From Aldrovandia affinis (taxonomy: Eukaryota; Chordata; Actinopteri; Notacanthiformes; Halosauridae): DNA of 64,000 nucleotides. The notes beneath the pieces are model-generated. The model was not told the origin of the DNA. It ran no database searches and was given only the letters and a program-made list of their open reading frames with translations. The position numbers were made by a program, and so were the translations under genes. Positions within the stretch are counted from its first letter, which is position 1. Each line of letters opens with the position of its first letter. The stretch is from NCBI GenBank assembly GCA_029706075.1, contig JAINUG010000048.1:620001-684000 (forward strand), written 5' to 3'. Below are positions 1 to 11,375 of the stretch, one piece after another.

Positions 1-66
1 CATTGTTTTGGCTACCATGTCCAGAAGAAGAGATCTCACTGACTCCAAATGCACCTAGAACCTTAC

Positions 67-148
67 TTCTTTAAGAAGAACAGGAACAAGATGACACAGA
101 TTGTGACGACAACAGGAATAGAGATGAGAGCCATGTGATAGGACCAAT
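67..148 (-). CDS. il13ra1: il13ra1 exon 8: transmembrane segment
   Basis: An 82-nt exon between acceptor (aagcaccag) and donor (gtaaggt). It encodes WSYHMALISIPVVVTICVIL and FLFFLKK, one hydrophobic helix of about 22 residues with a basic stop-transfer. It follows the WSXWS region in phase and ends in phase 2, so at least one cytoplasmic exon must lie left of the window. Confidence 0.85.
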
Positions 149-3100
149 CTGGTGCTTGATCTTGACCTGTAATAATCAATCACAAACAGCAGTGGTAATT
201 CACCTCTCAACAACAGGGCAAGGATAGCATGACTATGCAGAAACTGAAAGCTGGATGGCCACAGAAGCAGAAAGAAAATAACAAGGAATTACAATTATGG
301 TTTTAACTTTTGCCTCATGGCTATTGTTTACTGAAGGCAGATGGCAATGTATATTTCGAAGTCGATGGTGGAACCACCACTAGAATTAAATTGTCTTTAC
401 GATAGAATGTGTCTATTTTTCAGTGCACAATGAAGTTGAAAAATTGATGACCAATTGGAGGATGACACTAATTATGTGCATTCACTTTGAAAAGGCAGCA
501 GCCAAGAGGCCTGGGAATGCATATCCTATGGAACCATGCCCTATGAGGTACTAGCAACCGGCATGGTCACATTTATAAAATATATATATATATATATATA
601 TTCAGACTGAACTGAAACTGAACTTTGCCCTGGCATTAAAAATAGTAATAATAATAAATGTATCTTTTTTAAATATTTACCAAAAACTGACCTGCTTCAG
701 AACTCTGGGATTTAAAGTAAATTGGCTCAGGGCCATTGTTTCTGTTTACATACAAAGTTGCTGCTTTTGAGACTTCATTTCAGTCAAACTCTAACCCCTC
801 AAAACTCTTTTTACTCAAAAGTCAAACAGCCCATTCTTGAAATTAGCTATTTAAAAAATCAAGACAGTATCTCTGACAATTAAGAGAGATCACAGCCAGA
901 CCAGCAGGAGACACTGGCTGGTAAACTGTCAAGGATCCCTGTCTGAGCCTGGTTGACAAATACGGCCTGATGTAGAAATACATCTCACACCGGGCAATAC
1001 TCTAGTTTAATGAAGAGTCATTACACACAATCCTCTTTTCAAAGTGATCTGACAAATAGAAAAGTAAATTCTTTGGGATTTTGCCATTGGGGATTTAACC
1101 CCTACCTTTTCAGGGCCATGGTGGATACCACAAAGCCTCTGAACTTCTGGGACTGCCAAAAAGAAAACATACCATAGGATACCTCCTGGCTCCAGTCACT
1201 AGCTCCTTTTCCACAGATCTCCCTGCAGATGGCCTTCACCTGCACTCGGTACTGAAAGCGCTGATCATATGGAATCAGTGCTGATTCCCCCCGGCAAATA
1301 TTTTTCTCCTGGAATAACAGAGATTGATATTTTAGGGAGGAAGTTCCCTGGGCCAACAGACGACTCTGCTGCTGCTTTAATAAACACCTACAATACCTCC
1401 CAGGCAGACTTGCTGCTCTTGTAGCGATACGTGTAGTCCCAACATTGCAATTTGGGGTCGAATCCACTGGGTGGGTCACAATACAGCTCTAGCATGCTCT
1501 CCAGCTCTGTGATTCTCAGTTTCGGGGGTGATGGCTTCACTGCAGGAGCGTTGATGGATAGAGGTGGGGTGGCACAATAGGGGAAAGATTTGTTAAATCA
1601 AAGCACTAAATTAACTCATCTTAACATGAGTTCATACATTTTTATATGAATTCACTTGAAAATGGTCTCATAATGTAAAATTGATTCAATAATGGACTGG
1701 AAATGCAACAAATGATTTTGGCTCCAAACATTCCCCCACAGTATATGAATTAGAAAATATTACACTTTAACAAATTGTCAAAATAATTTTATTCACTTTA
1801 TTTCCTAACAATTATTTAGCCAATGATGAAAAACTAATATCAGTCCTCTGTCTATTTGTAACACACACAACAGAGACGAGTAAAGAGTTTACTGTAGTCC
1901 ATGTTTAGAGAAATAAAGTACAACTATATTGCTATTTGATAACGGTTCTCTCATGCATGTGCATGCAAATGAACAGATAATGGGAATGTGATTACTGTGG
2001 TCTCGTGGAACCATCTGGAAGGTGTTCCACAGGGTGGAGGAACCGTGTGTTCCATTGATGAGGAAGAATACTTCATGTGTAAGGTTGGTGAAATTGAGGA
2101 AGTCGCCATGCAGGTGACAGCCTGTCTTAAGGTCCCCAGTGTACAGGTACAAACCACAGTGCTCCAAGGGCTGGGCCATATTCTCATACCTGAGACATCA
2201 AAACAGAATTGAGATACAGCTAGCGACCATGCACAGTCACATACAAAAAAATACACAAATGCATACCCACAGTTGCAGGGACACACAGCCCCCCACAGAC
2301 ACACACACACACACACACACTCAGGCAGATATACATACACACATGCACACACAGTATTAAAGTGAGTCACCGGGCAATAAACATATTATTGCTAAGTAAG
2401 GCAGCCCTGAAATGGTTAAAATCTTATATTGGCCATTAAAAATTCAAACAACAATCTGTTCCCTGAAAGCAATTCAATGGCTGTTGTCTACTACAGAAAT
2501 AAATAATGCAGCATACTGCCATATTGTTACTGGTCCCTGGGCTGTCCCTGCCTTGTTATTTACAGTTAAACACAACAGACGTCTGCTGATCCCCATTCAC
2601 ATAGTTTCCCAACATAGCACACCCTCCACAGGTCCTAAAAGGAGGGGAAACAGAAAACAGGGACACTCACCAGTAATAGAGCTGAAGGTCTCTGGTCTGG
2701 TTTGGTGGTTGCCAGGTGCAGTTCATAGATCCAGGTGTGTAAACACACTGAAAACCTTCTACCAGCTTTTCTATCACACCTCAGAGAGGACAAAGGTTGT
2801 TTAGTGCAATTCCTTGATGATATGCAAACTTGGCATGCAAAATACACTGATGTTTGTGTTCATACAGAGCAGATTGCCAGCTAACATATTCACAAAACAG
2901 TGCTGTATTGTTGTACAATTTGTCATTAATTAAGTCTGAAAACCATAAATTTCACTGAAAATGGCAAGGGTGCCAGAATCAAATAGCCCAAATAGCCCAA
3001 TGAACATATTTCTTGTTACAGTACATTTTATTCATACCCTTGATAAAGATGAACAAAAGAGATTGTATAAAATAAACTATATAAGTAATGAGGTACTGTA

Positions 3101-6100
3101 TATTATATTCTTTAATAATAATGCATTGGCACAAACCACAATCGAATGGTTCACAAATTATATTTTTCCCCCAGAAAAATCAAGAATCACAAATATTCAC
3201 ACCCCTGTTATCAGTACTTTGTTGTTCCTCCCTTGGCCATTATAACAGCAAGTAGTCAGAGTTGTACTCTGTCAACCATTTCATAGTTGCTTTGGGATCG
3301 TGGTCTTGTTGGAAGATCCACCTGTGGCCAAGGTGTAGCCTCCTGGCAGAGGGAACAAGGTTTTTGGACAAAATGTCTTGATACATGTTGGAGTTCATGG
3401 TTCCATCTATTTTGCATCCCAGGGCCTGTGGATGCAAAATAACCCCAAGGCATTAAAGTTCCAGCACCATGTTTCACCGTAGGCATGAGGCGCTTTTCAA
3501 CATTACTTGTATTCTTTGGACGCCAAACATAACGCTGATGTGCATGTCCAAAAAGTTGGATTTTTGTTTCATCTTACCACAAGACACGATTCCAATTGTA
3601 GTTTAGATTCAAGACGTCTTTTTCTGTGAATTGTCTTCAAAAGAGGCTTCCTTCTTGCAATTCTGCCATAAAGGCCATTGTCATGTAGGTGTCATCAAAT
3701 GGTAGCTTTAGACACCTTGTAACCCCAAGATGCCAGGTTGTTTTGAAGATCTTGAACTGTGCCCCTTGGACTTCTTTTTGCCTCTTGAGTCATCCATCTC
3801 ACTACACGTGGGGGCAAGATAGACTTGCCTCCTCTACCTGGCAGGTCAGCCACTGTTCTAGTGGTCTTAAACTTCCTAGTAATTGACACAACAATGGAAA
3901 GTGGTATCTTTAACTTTTTAGTGATTTTTTGTAGCCATATCCTGATCTGTAGAGGTCAATAACCCTTTGTCTGATGGTTTCAGGGAGTGATTTGCCTTTC
4001 ACCATGATGATGGCTGACCACAGTATTTCAAAATTGTGTTCCCTCCTTTTTATACCCTAGGGAAACAGGAAACCATTTTAGGCCACTATAACCATTCAAT
4101 TAACTTTAAATAAGTTGTATATTTATGAAGATTTATTTTTGTTGGATTCAAATTAAAAGAATAGTTAAGGGTGTGAATAATTGTGATCCAGATGTTTTCT
4201 GGAAAAAATATTCTGAACAACTGTATTAGTATTGTACATTTGGAATTTTCAGCATTTTTTGATCATAAAATATACCTCATTACTCATATAGTTATTTTAT
4301 ACGATCTCTTTTGTTCATCTTTAACAAGGGCATGAATAAAAGCATCTATTGTAGGTCTGATCAAGTTAAAATGACATCCAAATCTGATCCTAAGAAATTG
4401 CATGGAGGTCGGACTCAATAGTATTAAACTCATACAGTTGTGTGGTGATATGGGGTGTGGATTACCATTGCGGGGAGGGATACTCCGAACTACATCTTCG
4501 CTGTCAGTCCTGTGAGGACACATGTTGGGCTGGGTCCTCATTGTGTAATTCACTCCACTATTCATGCTCAGACATGAATTAAAATGTGCCTGCATTCTCC
4601 TGTACTGTTTGCTGCCCTGTAAAGGTAAACAGTTTGGGTCATGCAAACAAATTTTCACCCATGACTGCCTATGCTCAATTTGAATGCAATGTGCAATGTC
4701 CATAGAGTTAAAAATGTACATTGTAAGGTGTCACGCTTGGGAGCCAGACCAATGTTTCAACTACTGTATATTTCCACATCCATATTTCCATATCTACAGT
4801 TATGGATTTACTGAGCAAAGGTTACAGTATGGGAGCCAGGCCTGTGTTATATTAGCATACTTAAGTACCTACTGGATCTGGTAATGTTTTTTCCCTTTGT
4901 AAATAGCAATATTCACCCAAAAAGTGATGAAGTCTGCTGATTGGTTAACTTGCCATTTTTTTCCTGGGGGTGGGGGTGTTGGGGGACCTCTTACAAAAAA
5001 TAAACCTGATTGAGTTGTCTTGGTCTTGCAAGAAAAATGGGAGTTATGATCTGTACCATGTGAAGGCCAACGTCATTCAAAGGACAATTTCCATAATGTT
5101 CAGGCATGAGGGGCACCAGGCTAGTAAAGCCTTTTTTTTTTTTACGAACAAAAACAAAACATGTTTTGTTCATTTCAGTGACACTACACTCAATGTATGA
5201 GAAACAAAAAAGTAATTATTGAAATTTGACCATCTGTCATTGACCATCTGTCATTACCACGCCCATACAGTAGGATGAAAATAGGCTTACAAGGGAGCCG
5301 TTTTTGGAAATGAATTGGCTTCCTGTGGCCATGCTGTTTTCTCCAAAAATCTATCAAATCTGGTGTTGTCATGATCAGTCTGTGTAGACATCTATATAAT
5401 GTTGCAAGGTTATGTGCTGAAGGTAAAACCAGTGGTTCTCTGGAATCTCTGGTAAAAGAATGGCTGTTCTCGTTTGGTGGTGCTTGGTTTTTGATAGTCT
5501 GTTAAATATGAACTTATAATATAATATATGCCATTTAGCAGACGCTTTTATCCAAAAGCGACTTACAGTATTGAATCTATACATTTTTCAGTATATGTGG
5601 TCCAAATGGGAATCAAACCCAAAACTGGAGCATTGTCAGTGCCATGCTCTACCTACAGAGCCACACAATTTCTACTAGCAAAATATGTATTTCCATAGTA
5701 CGATGAGAAGAAGTTTTGTGGAAAAAAACTGTTTAATTCAGCAAGAACACTGAACACACTTAATACAGGCAGTTCGGTTTTGTGATTATGTATTTATGAT
5801 TCTGTCTTTCAGGAAGCCTAACAGGCATAAACAAATATCATAAAATTAGTGGCTTTTCGGGGGCCTCCCGCATGGTCCAGTGGTTACAACGTTTGACGTT
5901 GGCCACATTAACCAGGGTTTGATCCCAGCTGCGCCAGATTCGGCTCTGGCCGGGAGTGCCACTGGGGGCAGCGATTGGCTGTCCGCCCCAGGGAGGGGGG
6001 AGGGAAGGCGACAGGACGCTCGCTGCGCATTAGCTCGCTAATTATCCAACACAGGTGCTGGGGCCCGTAATGTTACAGGATTGTGGGCCGGGAAACGACT

Positions 6101-9100
6101 TGGAGAATCACAGTCATACTGACCTCCCTATCAAGTGTCAAATCAGTTACCAGTCAAACTCACCCTACAGCAAATAAACATCAACAGGGGAACTGCTAGA
6201 AAATCTGGGCCCCATGACAAAATATCACACTGGCCCGCCCCCCCCCTCCACGCGATGCCACCCCACCCCCTACACTCTCTACCCTGTGGCTACCTTGCAG
6301 GCCAACACCATCTTAGGTCTTACTGCTTCCAAAGCATAATAGAAGCTGCCTGTCTGTAAACTATGGATAAATATAATGTACAAAAGGATTCCAACTTATT
6401 AAAACATAGTTTTACCCAAATGATCATTTTTATTCAATAAAACACATGTACTATTTGAAAATACTATATTCAATACCACAGAAATTAAGACATACATTGC
6501 CGTGAACAGTATTTGCCCCTGTGTAATTTTCCGCATTAATATCTGACCGAATTCAATGTGAAAAATGTACAAAAATGCAGAAAATCACAGAGGGAAAATA
6601 TTTTCTCACGGCACTGTATGTCATTTCTCCTATCAACGTTATGGACAATAGGTGGCCAACACCATTATTCTTCTTGAAGAAATAAGCCAGAAGCAATCTT
6701 TCACTATTTAAAAATGACTTTAATGATAAATTATGCACACTATATATAAATAAACAAACACTTAGAAATACCTAGAGATAAATAACTACACACATTAACT
6801 GGTTATTTATTATATTATTTGTGCTCTTCAGAAATGAACCAGGCAAAAATATATGCAAATTCATAATCAATGATTTAGCTATATTTAAAAAAATGCTTTA
6901 TTTAAATGATTTCAACAGATATTTTATTATTATTTTTAGAATACAGTAGTTTTATTAGGGGACATTTGTTATGTAATTATATGTGCATAATTTCAGAGAA
7001 CAGTAAGCGATGGCTTTGTTTTTTTTTTTTTCTCCAGATGCTGAGGTACTGTTAAATGCATGAGCAGGATGGGCCCTACTTGTAGATCAAATTAAACAGA
7101 AACAACAAAATGTCAGTATTTGCTATAACTACAGTATACAGCCTAGTCTAAGAAAAAATCTGTTTAGGCTTCTTCTTAGTTAGTTAATGTTAGCTGTTAG
7201 CTGGCTACTTAGGTTAGCCAAACTAGCTAGCAGCCAAGTACCACATGCATTATTGTGTATCCTAAATAATATGCAACTCCACTTTATTAGAAAAAAAATG
7301 GGTCAGTAACCATTTCCTTTTCAGCTCTTAGCTGTCTTTCTTTTCCTAAACCCTGATTTTGATTTTGCCGGTGGCATGATGCACTCAGACGAGCAGTGTT
7401 GCAAGTAGCGGGACTAAACCATTTTGTACATGGGGGTCCTGGGGTGGTGGATATGGGCTCATGCAATACTTTTATTGCAGATTCTATGAATAGTTATTTA
7501 TATTAACAAACATTATTTATTCACATTCAGGAGACAATTACTAAACAATAAAAGGTATAAACCATGGCATTTTTAGGGGCCCCCCATCTAGCCAGGGACC
7601 TTGGAATATTCCTAACTTTTCACTGCTTTATGGCACCCAGCACATGGACTTACCTGAGTAGTTGTTTCGATTATAAGGTACCTAACGTCACACGTGCTGC
7701 TGTTCAAATTCTCCGGTGGGCTCCATGACAGGTTGACGCAGAAATGGCTGCTCAAGATTAGAGACACGTGACTCGGTGGAGGAAGCGCGCCTGGAAAAAA
7801 AAATGATATGCAACAAATTTAAAACACTCAGGCTGTGTTCACAAGGACAATAAGGTATGCGTCAAAAACGTAGTTCTCCCATTGTTTTCAATGAGAGAAT
7901 TGCTTTGACGCATCACAGAAGCCAAGGCAAATTACAATGCTCCGTTGTTCGTTAAAAAAGTTCACCAGAGTTTAACTTTTGATGAAGTGTCCTCTAACGA
8001 TGATGAATGCGTCAACCAATAGGAGCTGGAATTCAGTGGGTGGGCTTTCAGTTGTATTTTGAAACAAGATGGATGCCGCTGTGAGCGTTCACCAGAGCTG
8101 TTCAATATATTCAGAAAAAAATATATAAAAGACAGCTCACGGCGATCGTTTGCCTGAGCAAAGTTCAGATTAGTAACGAAATATGTGCATTTATTTACCT
8201 CACAAAAAATATTAGGCTAGCTAGCTATAGGATATGACAGGTTAGCAACCCAATTTTTTTAGATATGGGTTATTAGAGAGGATAATTGCTTATACACCAC
8301 CCATCATCGACAGAATTGATTAACTGACGAGTATCATTTTGCCTTCTGTGTAAGATTGGGAAATGTTTTTTCATCTCTATCCCTAAATTCCCTGTGACAT
8401 TACAAATTATAATTGGTAATTGGCCAGCTAAAATTATCCTCAAAACCTGGAATCAAGTCTAGTGGGAGGGTTGTCACATTGAGGCTTCAGACTTGCTTTG
8501 GGTCAAAAAAATATGTTAGTCTTTAGAAATGAGTGAGCTGGATTAAAGAAACACAGTTTATTTTTTAGTTGAAGGGAGTTGTAACATATTGTGAGTTTCT
8601 CTGCAACAAATCTCCAATTATCAATTAAATCACCAAATTCGTTGATAGGCAGAGAAATCTGGTGGATCAACCTTAACCTTCATCAAAATATACGACTCAC
8701 AATTCAATTAAAATTAACAGCTGGTTTATTCAGTTACGACAGTTTGCCAAAATATTCAACGTCCAATCTACAGACGTAGGTTGAACTACCTTAACAAATA
8801 TTAAATCCGAGACATAACATTGACATGAAACAATCAAAAAAGAGATGAAATGGAAGAAAATGATACCAAACCATTTTTCTCTCCAAAAATGCAAAACAAA
8901 CGCAGCCGAGGTGTGACCTGGAACCAGATCTTCTAAGAGAAACAGAACAGAGAAAGCCGCTCCTTGCGGTCTCGCCTCTTCTCTGTCCGCAATCGGGCAG
9001 GACCACGGAATCACTTGCAATCTTCCGCAAGAGACTCAAAACCCACCTTTTCAGACTCCACTACCACTGAATTCTATACATCTAGCCTATTGTCATCACC

Positions 9101-11375
9101 ACTGCTGACTTGCTCAACAGTTCTTGTATATGTATCCCCGCCTTCTCATTTAATAAAAAAATAAAAAAATGTAAGAAATAATAACCTTTTCCTTCCCAGT
9201 GTTATAGGTATGGTATGCAGCTGCCTAAAACAATGTCTATCGCTCTATTACTGCACTGACCTAATATAATATATGCCATTTAGCAGACGCTTTTATCCAA
9301 AGCGACTTACAGTAGTGAATGCATACATTTTTCAGTATATGTGGTCCCAGTGGGAATCGAACCCACAACCTAAGTGTTGTCAACGCCACAGGGAAGCACA
9401 CACAGGGACCTCGTGCGCAAACTATGATTGTTCCTACCATGTATTAATGCACATCTTGTAAGTTGCTCTGGATAAGAGCGTCTGCTAAATGCTTAAAATG
9501 TAAAATGTCATGTAAATGTAGAAACTTGTAGAATTCCCACCCAAAATCTGCCTTGTGCCACAAACAGGTCACACTTTAAGTGCTTGGAGGGGGGTGTTGG
9601 CTCACTCCCTTCTTAGCCCATAATTAAAAATTTGGGGGAATGTTGAGCGCAAGCCAGGTTCAGACCCGCTTTTTATATTTTTGTTTTGGATAACTTACTA
9701 CCACAAGATATCTTTCCAAGGTTGCCATTGATATGCTCCTCTCATGTTGAGAATCGTGGCAATATCAAACATCACTATAGCCTGGGGAAGCCAGCTTCGA
9801 GATGTTGGTTGAGCTGATATTTGGAGAGGCATAATATGCTCAAGAGCATTGCTACCAATGTCCTCTACCTGGCAGGTTAACCACTGTTCCAGTGGCCTTA
9901 AACTTCCTAATAATTGACACAACAGTGGATATCAAGCGATATCTTTAACTTTTTTGTGTTTTTTTGTAGCCACCTCCTGATCTCTAGAGGACCATAACCT
10001 TTTGTCTGATGCTTTCAGGGAGTTATTTGCTTAATACCCTATGGAAACAGGAAACCATTGTAGGCCACTGTATAGTTGTATAGTATAATCTTCCAATGAA
10101 CTTCAAATAAGTTGTATATTTATGAAGATTTGTTTAGTTGGATTAAATTTAAAAGAACAGTTAGGGGTGTGAATAATTGTGATCCAGATGTTTTCAAAAT
10201 ATTATTAATAAAACAAAATATGTTTTTCTGAACAATTGTATTAGTATTGCAGGTTTGAAATTTTCTGAATTTTGTGAGCATGAAATAAAGCTCATTACTT
10301 ATGTAGTTTGTTTAATACGATCTCTTTTGTTCATCTTTATCAAGCGTATGAATAAAAAAGGAGTCTACTGTAAGCAGTCATTATAGCTAAACAATGCAGC
10401 GGTTGTCAGTTTACCTGTTTAGCAAAACTTTTTCCCAACTTTGATGGTATGTCCATAATCCATAATTAGTCCTTGTAAAAAGTACAGTATTAACATTCCC
10501 AAAGGGTCCACAATAACATTTTAAATCAACTCTTTCCACGGTATATTAAAAAATCTGTTGGTCCGTTGTTCTTTTTTTGTGGGTTCATTGTTAAATTGAA
10601 AGTGTATTGCAATAAATTAAATACGCCTGTGTGCAGTGTACAAGGCGGACCACTCGTTTGGTTACTCTTAACTGTAGTTATACGAATGTACATAGATGTT
10701 TTTCACATGCATGTTTTAAATATGTATATAATATCGATTATTTACCTGAAATTGTACCTGTAGTATTTTCCCGTTTCCTAGTCATTTAGTTAAGTGTATG
10801 TTAAGTATACTTGTTACTTGTTAAGTAGCCTATGTCTGTAGTCACTTGTTTTGAATACCCTGATGAAAGCTGCTTGCCAGCCAAAACGTTGGTAAATAAA
10901 TGAGCACTACAAATTTAGTGTGCGAGACTTTATTCACTCGTACACATCTTCTACTACTTTATCATTTTATACGGGTTGGGTTTTTGGTTTTAGAGTGGGT
11001 TTTTCCTACTTTTGTTATCTACACATACATTTGGAACGTAACAGAATAGCCTACAACTAATACAAAATTAATCACATTTTTTTGAAGCACTATTTCATAA
11101 TGCGTCCGATAGAGGGTTAAGAAATATTTTGACGTCACTTTCAGGAATTGTCTGCTTAGCCTAAGGTCACTTGAGTCAATGTTTTTTTAATACTTTCCCT
11201 AAACGTATTAACTTAAATGATTGTATATACCCAGTACGCGTATAGGCTATTGCCTGAATAATGAATTAAATAATAATGAATTTAAAAAACACAAATTACC
11301 AGTTTCGTCTGACACCGAAGGAAAAGCCACCCCGCAATATGTAGCCAGGAAAAATCCACAGAGCCGGAGGTCCAT
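67..11375 (-). CDS. il13ra1: interleukin-13 receptor subunit alpha-1, 5' eight coding exons (3' end off window)
   Basis: Type I cytokine receptor chain that binds IL-13 and, with IL-4R alpha, forms the type II IL-4/IL-13 receptor at the cell surface. Coding exons in transcript order: 11300-11375, 7654-7790, 4466-4616, 2671-2779, 1996-2189, 1397-1539, 1173-1308, 67-148. All introns are GT-AG and every phase matches, giving 1028 nt (342 residues plus 2 nt) without a stop. Seen: signal peptide, mature start GALPP as in the mammalian protein, three fibronectin-III-like modules, a degenerate WSXWS box (ASDWSQE) and a transmembrane helix ending FFLKK. The cytoplasmic Box-1 region and stop lie beyond base 1. 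The gene follows dock11 on the same strand, as in human Xq24, which favours il13ra1 over il13ra2 or other class-I receptors. Confidence 0.88.
149..1172. other. il13ra1 intron 7; no gene recognised
   Basis: A 1.0-kb intron. It contains a short (TA)n tract near 580-600 and AT-rich sequence. I see no further exon or recognisable transposon in it. Confidence 0.6.
1173..1539 (-). CDS. il13ra1: il13ra1 exons 6-7: third FnIII domain D3 and WSXWS-like box (1397-1539 and 1173-1308)
   Basis: Exon 6 (143 nt) encodes KPSPPKLRITELESMLELYC and YTYRYKSSKSAWE. Exon 7 (136 nt) encodes EKNICRGESALIPYDQRFQY, then RVQVKAICREICGKGASDWS and QEVSYG. The last stretch is the membrane-proximal WSXWS region, with the first Trp replaced by Ala (ASDWS). 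The exons are separated by an 88-bp intron. Confidence 0.9.
1540..1995. other. il13ra1 intron 5; nothing recognised
   Basis: A 456-bp AT-rich intron between exons 5 and 6, without recognised repeats. Confidence 0.6.
1996..2779 (-). CDS. il13ra1: il13ra1 exons 4-5: second FnIII domain D2 (2671-2779 and 1996-2189)
   Basis: Exon 4 (109 nt) encodes VIEKLVEGFQCVYTPGSMNC followed by TWQPPNQTRDLQLYYW, the conserved Cys...Cys-x-Trp module of the cytokine-binding homology region. The last Trp codon is split across the intron. Exon 5 (194 nt) continues with YENMAQPLEHCGLYLYTG and ends MVPRDH in phase 1. Cysteine positions match the usual D2 disulphides. The 481-bp intron between them holds a (CA)n tract near 2298-2345 and nothing else recognised. 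Confidence 0.88.
3019..4351 (-). mobile_element. Tc1/mariner element, family A, decayed, in il13ra1 intron 3
   Basis: Inverted ends read CAGTA...TTCATACCCTTGATAAAG on the left and the complement on the right (CTTTAACAAGGGCATGAAT on the + strand). TA dinucleotides flank both sides (3017-3018, 4352-4353). The 1.33-kb length is short for a Tc1. The transposase remnant is on the minus strand, opposite nothing else in the intron, and the family recurs as truncated copies at 9.85-10.37 and 42.91-43.36 kb. Confidence 0.82.
3211..4005 (-). pseudogene. Tc1 family A transposase pseudogene
   Basis: The minus-strand frame begins MVKGKSLPETIRQRV and has the helix-turn-helix/GRGG region (ADLPGRGGKSILPPRV), the middle catalytic Asp region (WIFQQDHDPKA) and the usual C-terminus (AVIMAKGGTTKY). 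About 0.8 kb remains of the roughly 1.02 kb expected. Reading frames are broken and the segment that would carry SPDLNPIE, with the last catalytic acid, appears deleted. It cannot encode an active transposase. Confidence 0.75.
4466..4616 (-). CDS. il13ra1: il13ra1 exon 3: second half of D1
   Basis: A 151-nt exon from a strong acceptor (tttacctttacag) to donor G|gtaatc, starting in phase 0 and ending in phase 1. It encodes GSKQYRRMQAHFNSC through EDVVRSIPPRNG, matching the D1/D2 linker of mammalian IL13RA1 in position and cysteine spacing rather than in close identity. It was placed by exact phase fit between exons 2 and 4 and is the most divergent exon. A Tc1 element ends only 114 bp downstream in intron 3. 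Confidence 0.8.
5518..5668 (-). repeat. tRNA-derived SINE, copy 1
   Basis: On the minus strand it starts with an A-box-like head (TGGCTCTGTAGGTAGAGCAT) and a B-box-like GGTTTGATTCCCA. It ends with the tail CGCTTTTGGATAAAAGCGTC followed by TGCTAAATGGC. The same unit recurs at 9.26-9.41 and 28.50-28.65 kb. Confidence 0.75.
5862..6115 (+). repeat. SINE of the CCTCCCGCATGGTCTAGTGG family
   Basis: tRNA-like head (GCATGGTCCAGTGGTTACAA, then GGGTTTGATCCCAG) followed by the GC-rich body CTGTCCGCCCCAGGGAGG. A close relative is at 44.58-44.90 kb. The body but not the AT-rich 3' tail seems present here. Confidence 0.65.
7654..7790 (-). CDS. il13ra1: il13ra1 exon 2: first half of N-terminal FnIII domain D1
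   Basis: A 137-nt exon with a polypyrimidine acceptor (ttttccag) and consensus donor (gtaagt). It encodes ALPPPSHVSLILSSHFCVN, the motif LSWSPPENLNSSTC typical of a cytokine-receptor FnIII strand B/C, and ends TTTQ in phase 0. Asn-linked glycosylation sequons are visible (NLS, NSS). Confidence 0.87.
7791..8929. other. il13ra1 intron 1, distal part; possible MITE-like stretch at 7.83-8.11 kb
   Basis: 7.83-8.11 kb contains GTTCACAAGGACAATAAGG and repeated CGTCAA/ TTGACGC words, the look of a small DNA transposon, but I could not find both ends. The rest is AT-rich with no recognised gene. Confidence 0.35.
8930..9525 (+). mobile_element. L2-like LINE 3' end (ORF2 C-terminus plus 3' UTR), interrupted by a SINE
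   Basis: Codes on + for a decayed ORF2 tail with GRTTESLAIFRKRLKTHLF, then a 3' UTR ending TAAGTTGCTCTGGATAAGAG and GTCTGCTAAATGC plus AAAATGTA units. A tRNA SINE (9263-9406) splits the 3' UTR. A second copy of the same 3' UTR, without the SINE, lies on the minus strand at 48.98-49.20 kb. Confidence 0.68.
9263..9406 (-). repeat. tRNA-derived SINE, copy 2, nested in a LINE
   Basis: Same family as the copy at 5.5 kb. It is flanked by the direct repeat GACCT (9258-9262 and 9407-9411), a plausible target-site duplication. The head is decayed but GTGGGTTCGATTCCCAC is preserved on the minus strand. Confidence 0.75.
9845..10370 (-). mobile_element. truncated Tc1 family A copy (transposase 5' half and outer inverted repeat)
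   Basis: Parallels 3.85-4.35 kb of the complete element. It has the AACTTCCTAATAATTGACAC block, the transposase start region and the outer repeat ending CGTATGAATAAAAAAGGAG then TCTACTG|TA. The other half is missing. 9.53-9.84 kb upstream is unassigned. Confidence 0.72.
10371..11299. other. il13ra1 intron 1, promoter-side part
   Basis: No exon recognised. The stretch 10858-10925 (CCTGATGAAAGCTGCTTGCC, then GCCAAAACGTTGG) resembles the end sequence of fish retroelements. The remainder is AT-rich. Confidence 0.45.
11300..11375 (-). CDS. il13ra1: il13ra1 exon 1: start codon and signal peptide
   Basis: ATG at 11375-11373 opens a hydrophobic leader (MDLRLCGFFLATYCGVAF) followed by PSVSDET. The exon ends in phase 1 at a clean donor (G|gtaatt). 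The next exon supplies GC to make Gly, giving the mature start GALPP. Leader length is normal for the family. No other in-frame ATG with a leader was seen. Confidence 0.85.

Larger units (their letters stand above)
4617..7653. other. il13ra1 intron 2 outside its SINEs; nothing else recognised
   Basis: Apart from the two SINEs at 5.5-6.1 kb, this 3-kb intron is AT-rich. It has short homopolymers (for example T runs near 5130 and 7020) and no recognised exon or transposon. Confidence 0.5.

Noticed and set aside
1951-2370. 139-residue open frame on minus
   Set aside because: It is a shifted frame over il13ra1 exon 5 that continues through a CA tract; the true frame is fixed by splice phases.
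5518-5668. Possible tRNA gene (A and B boxes on minus)
   Set aside because: No cloverleaf pairing of the acceptor stem is visible and the unit recurs with a SINE tail at two other sites.
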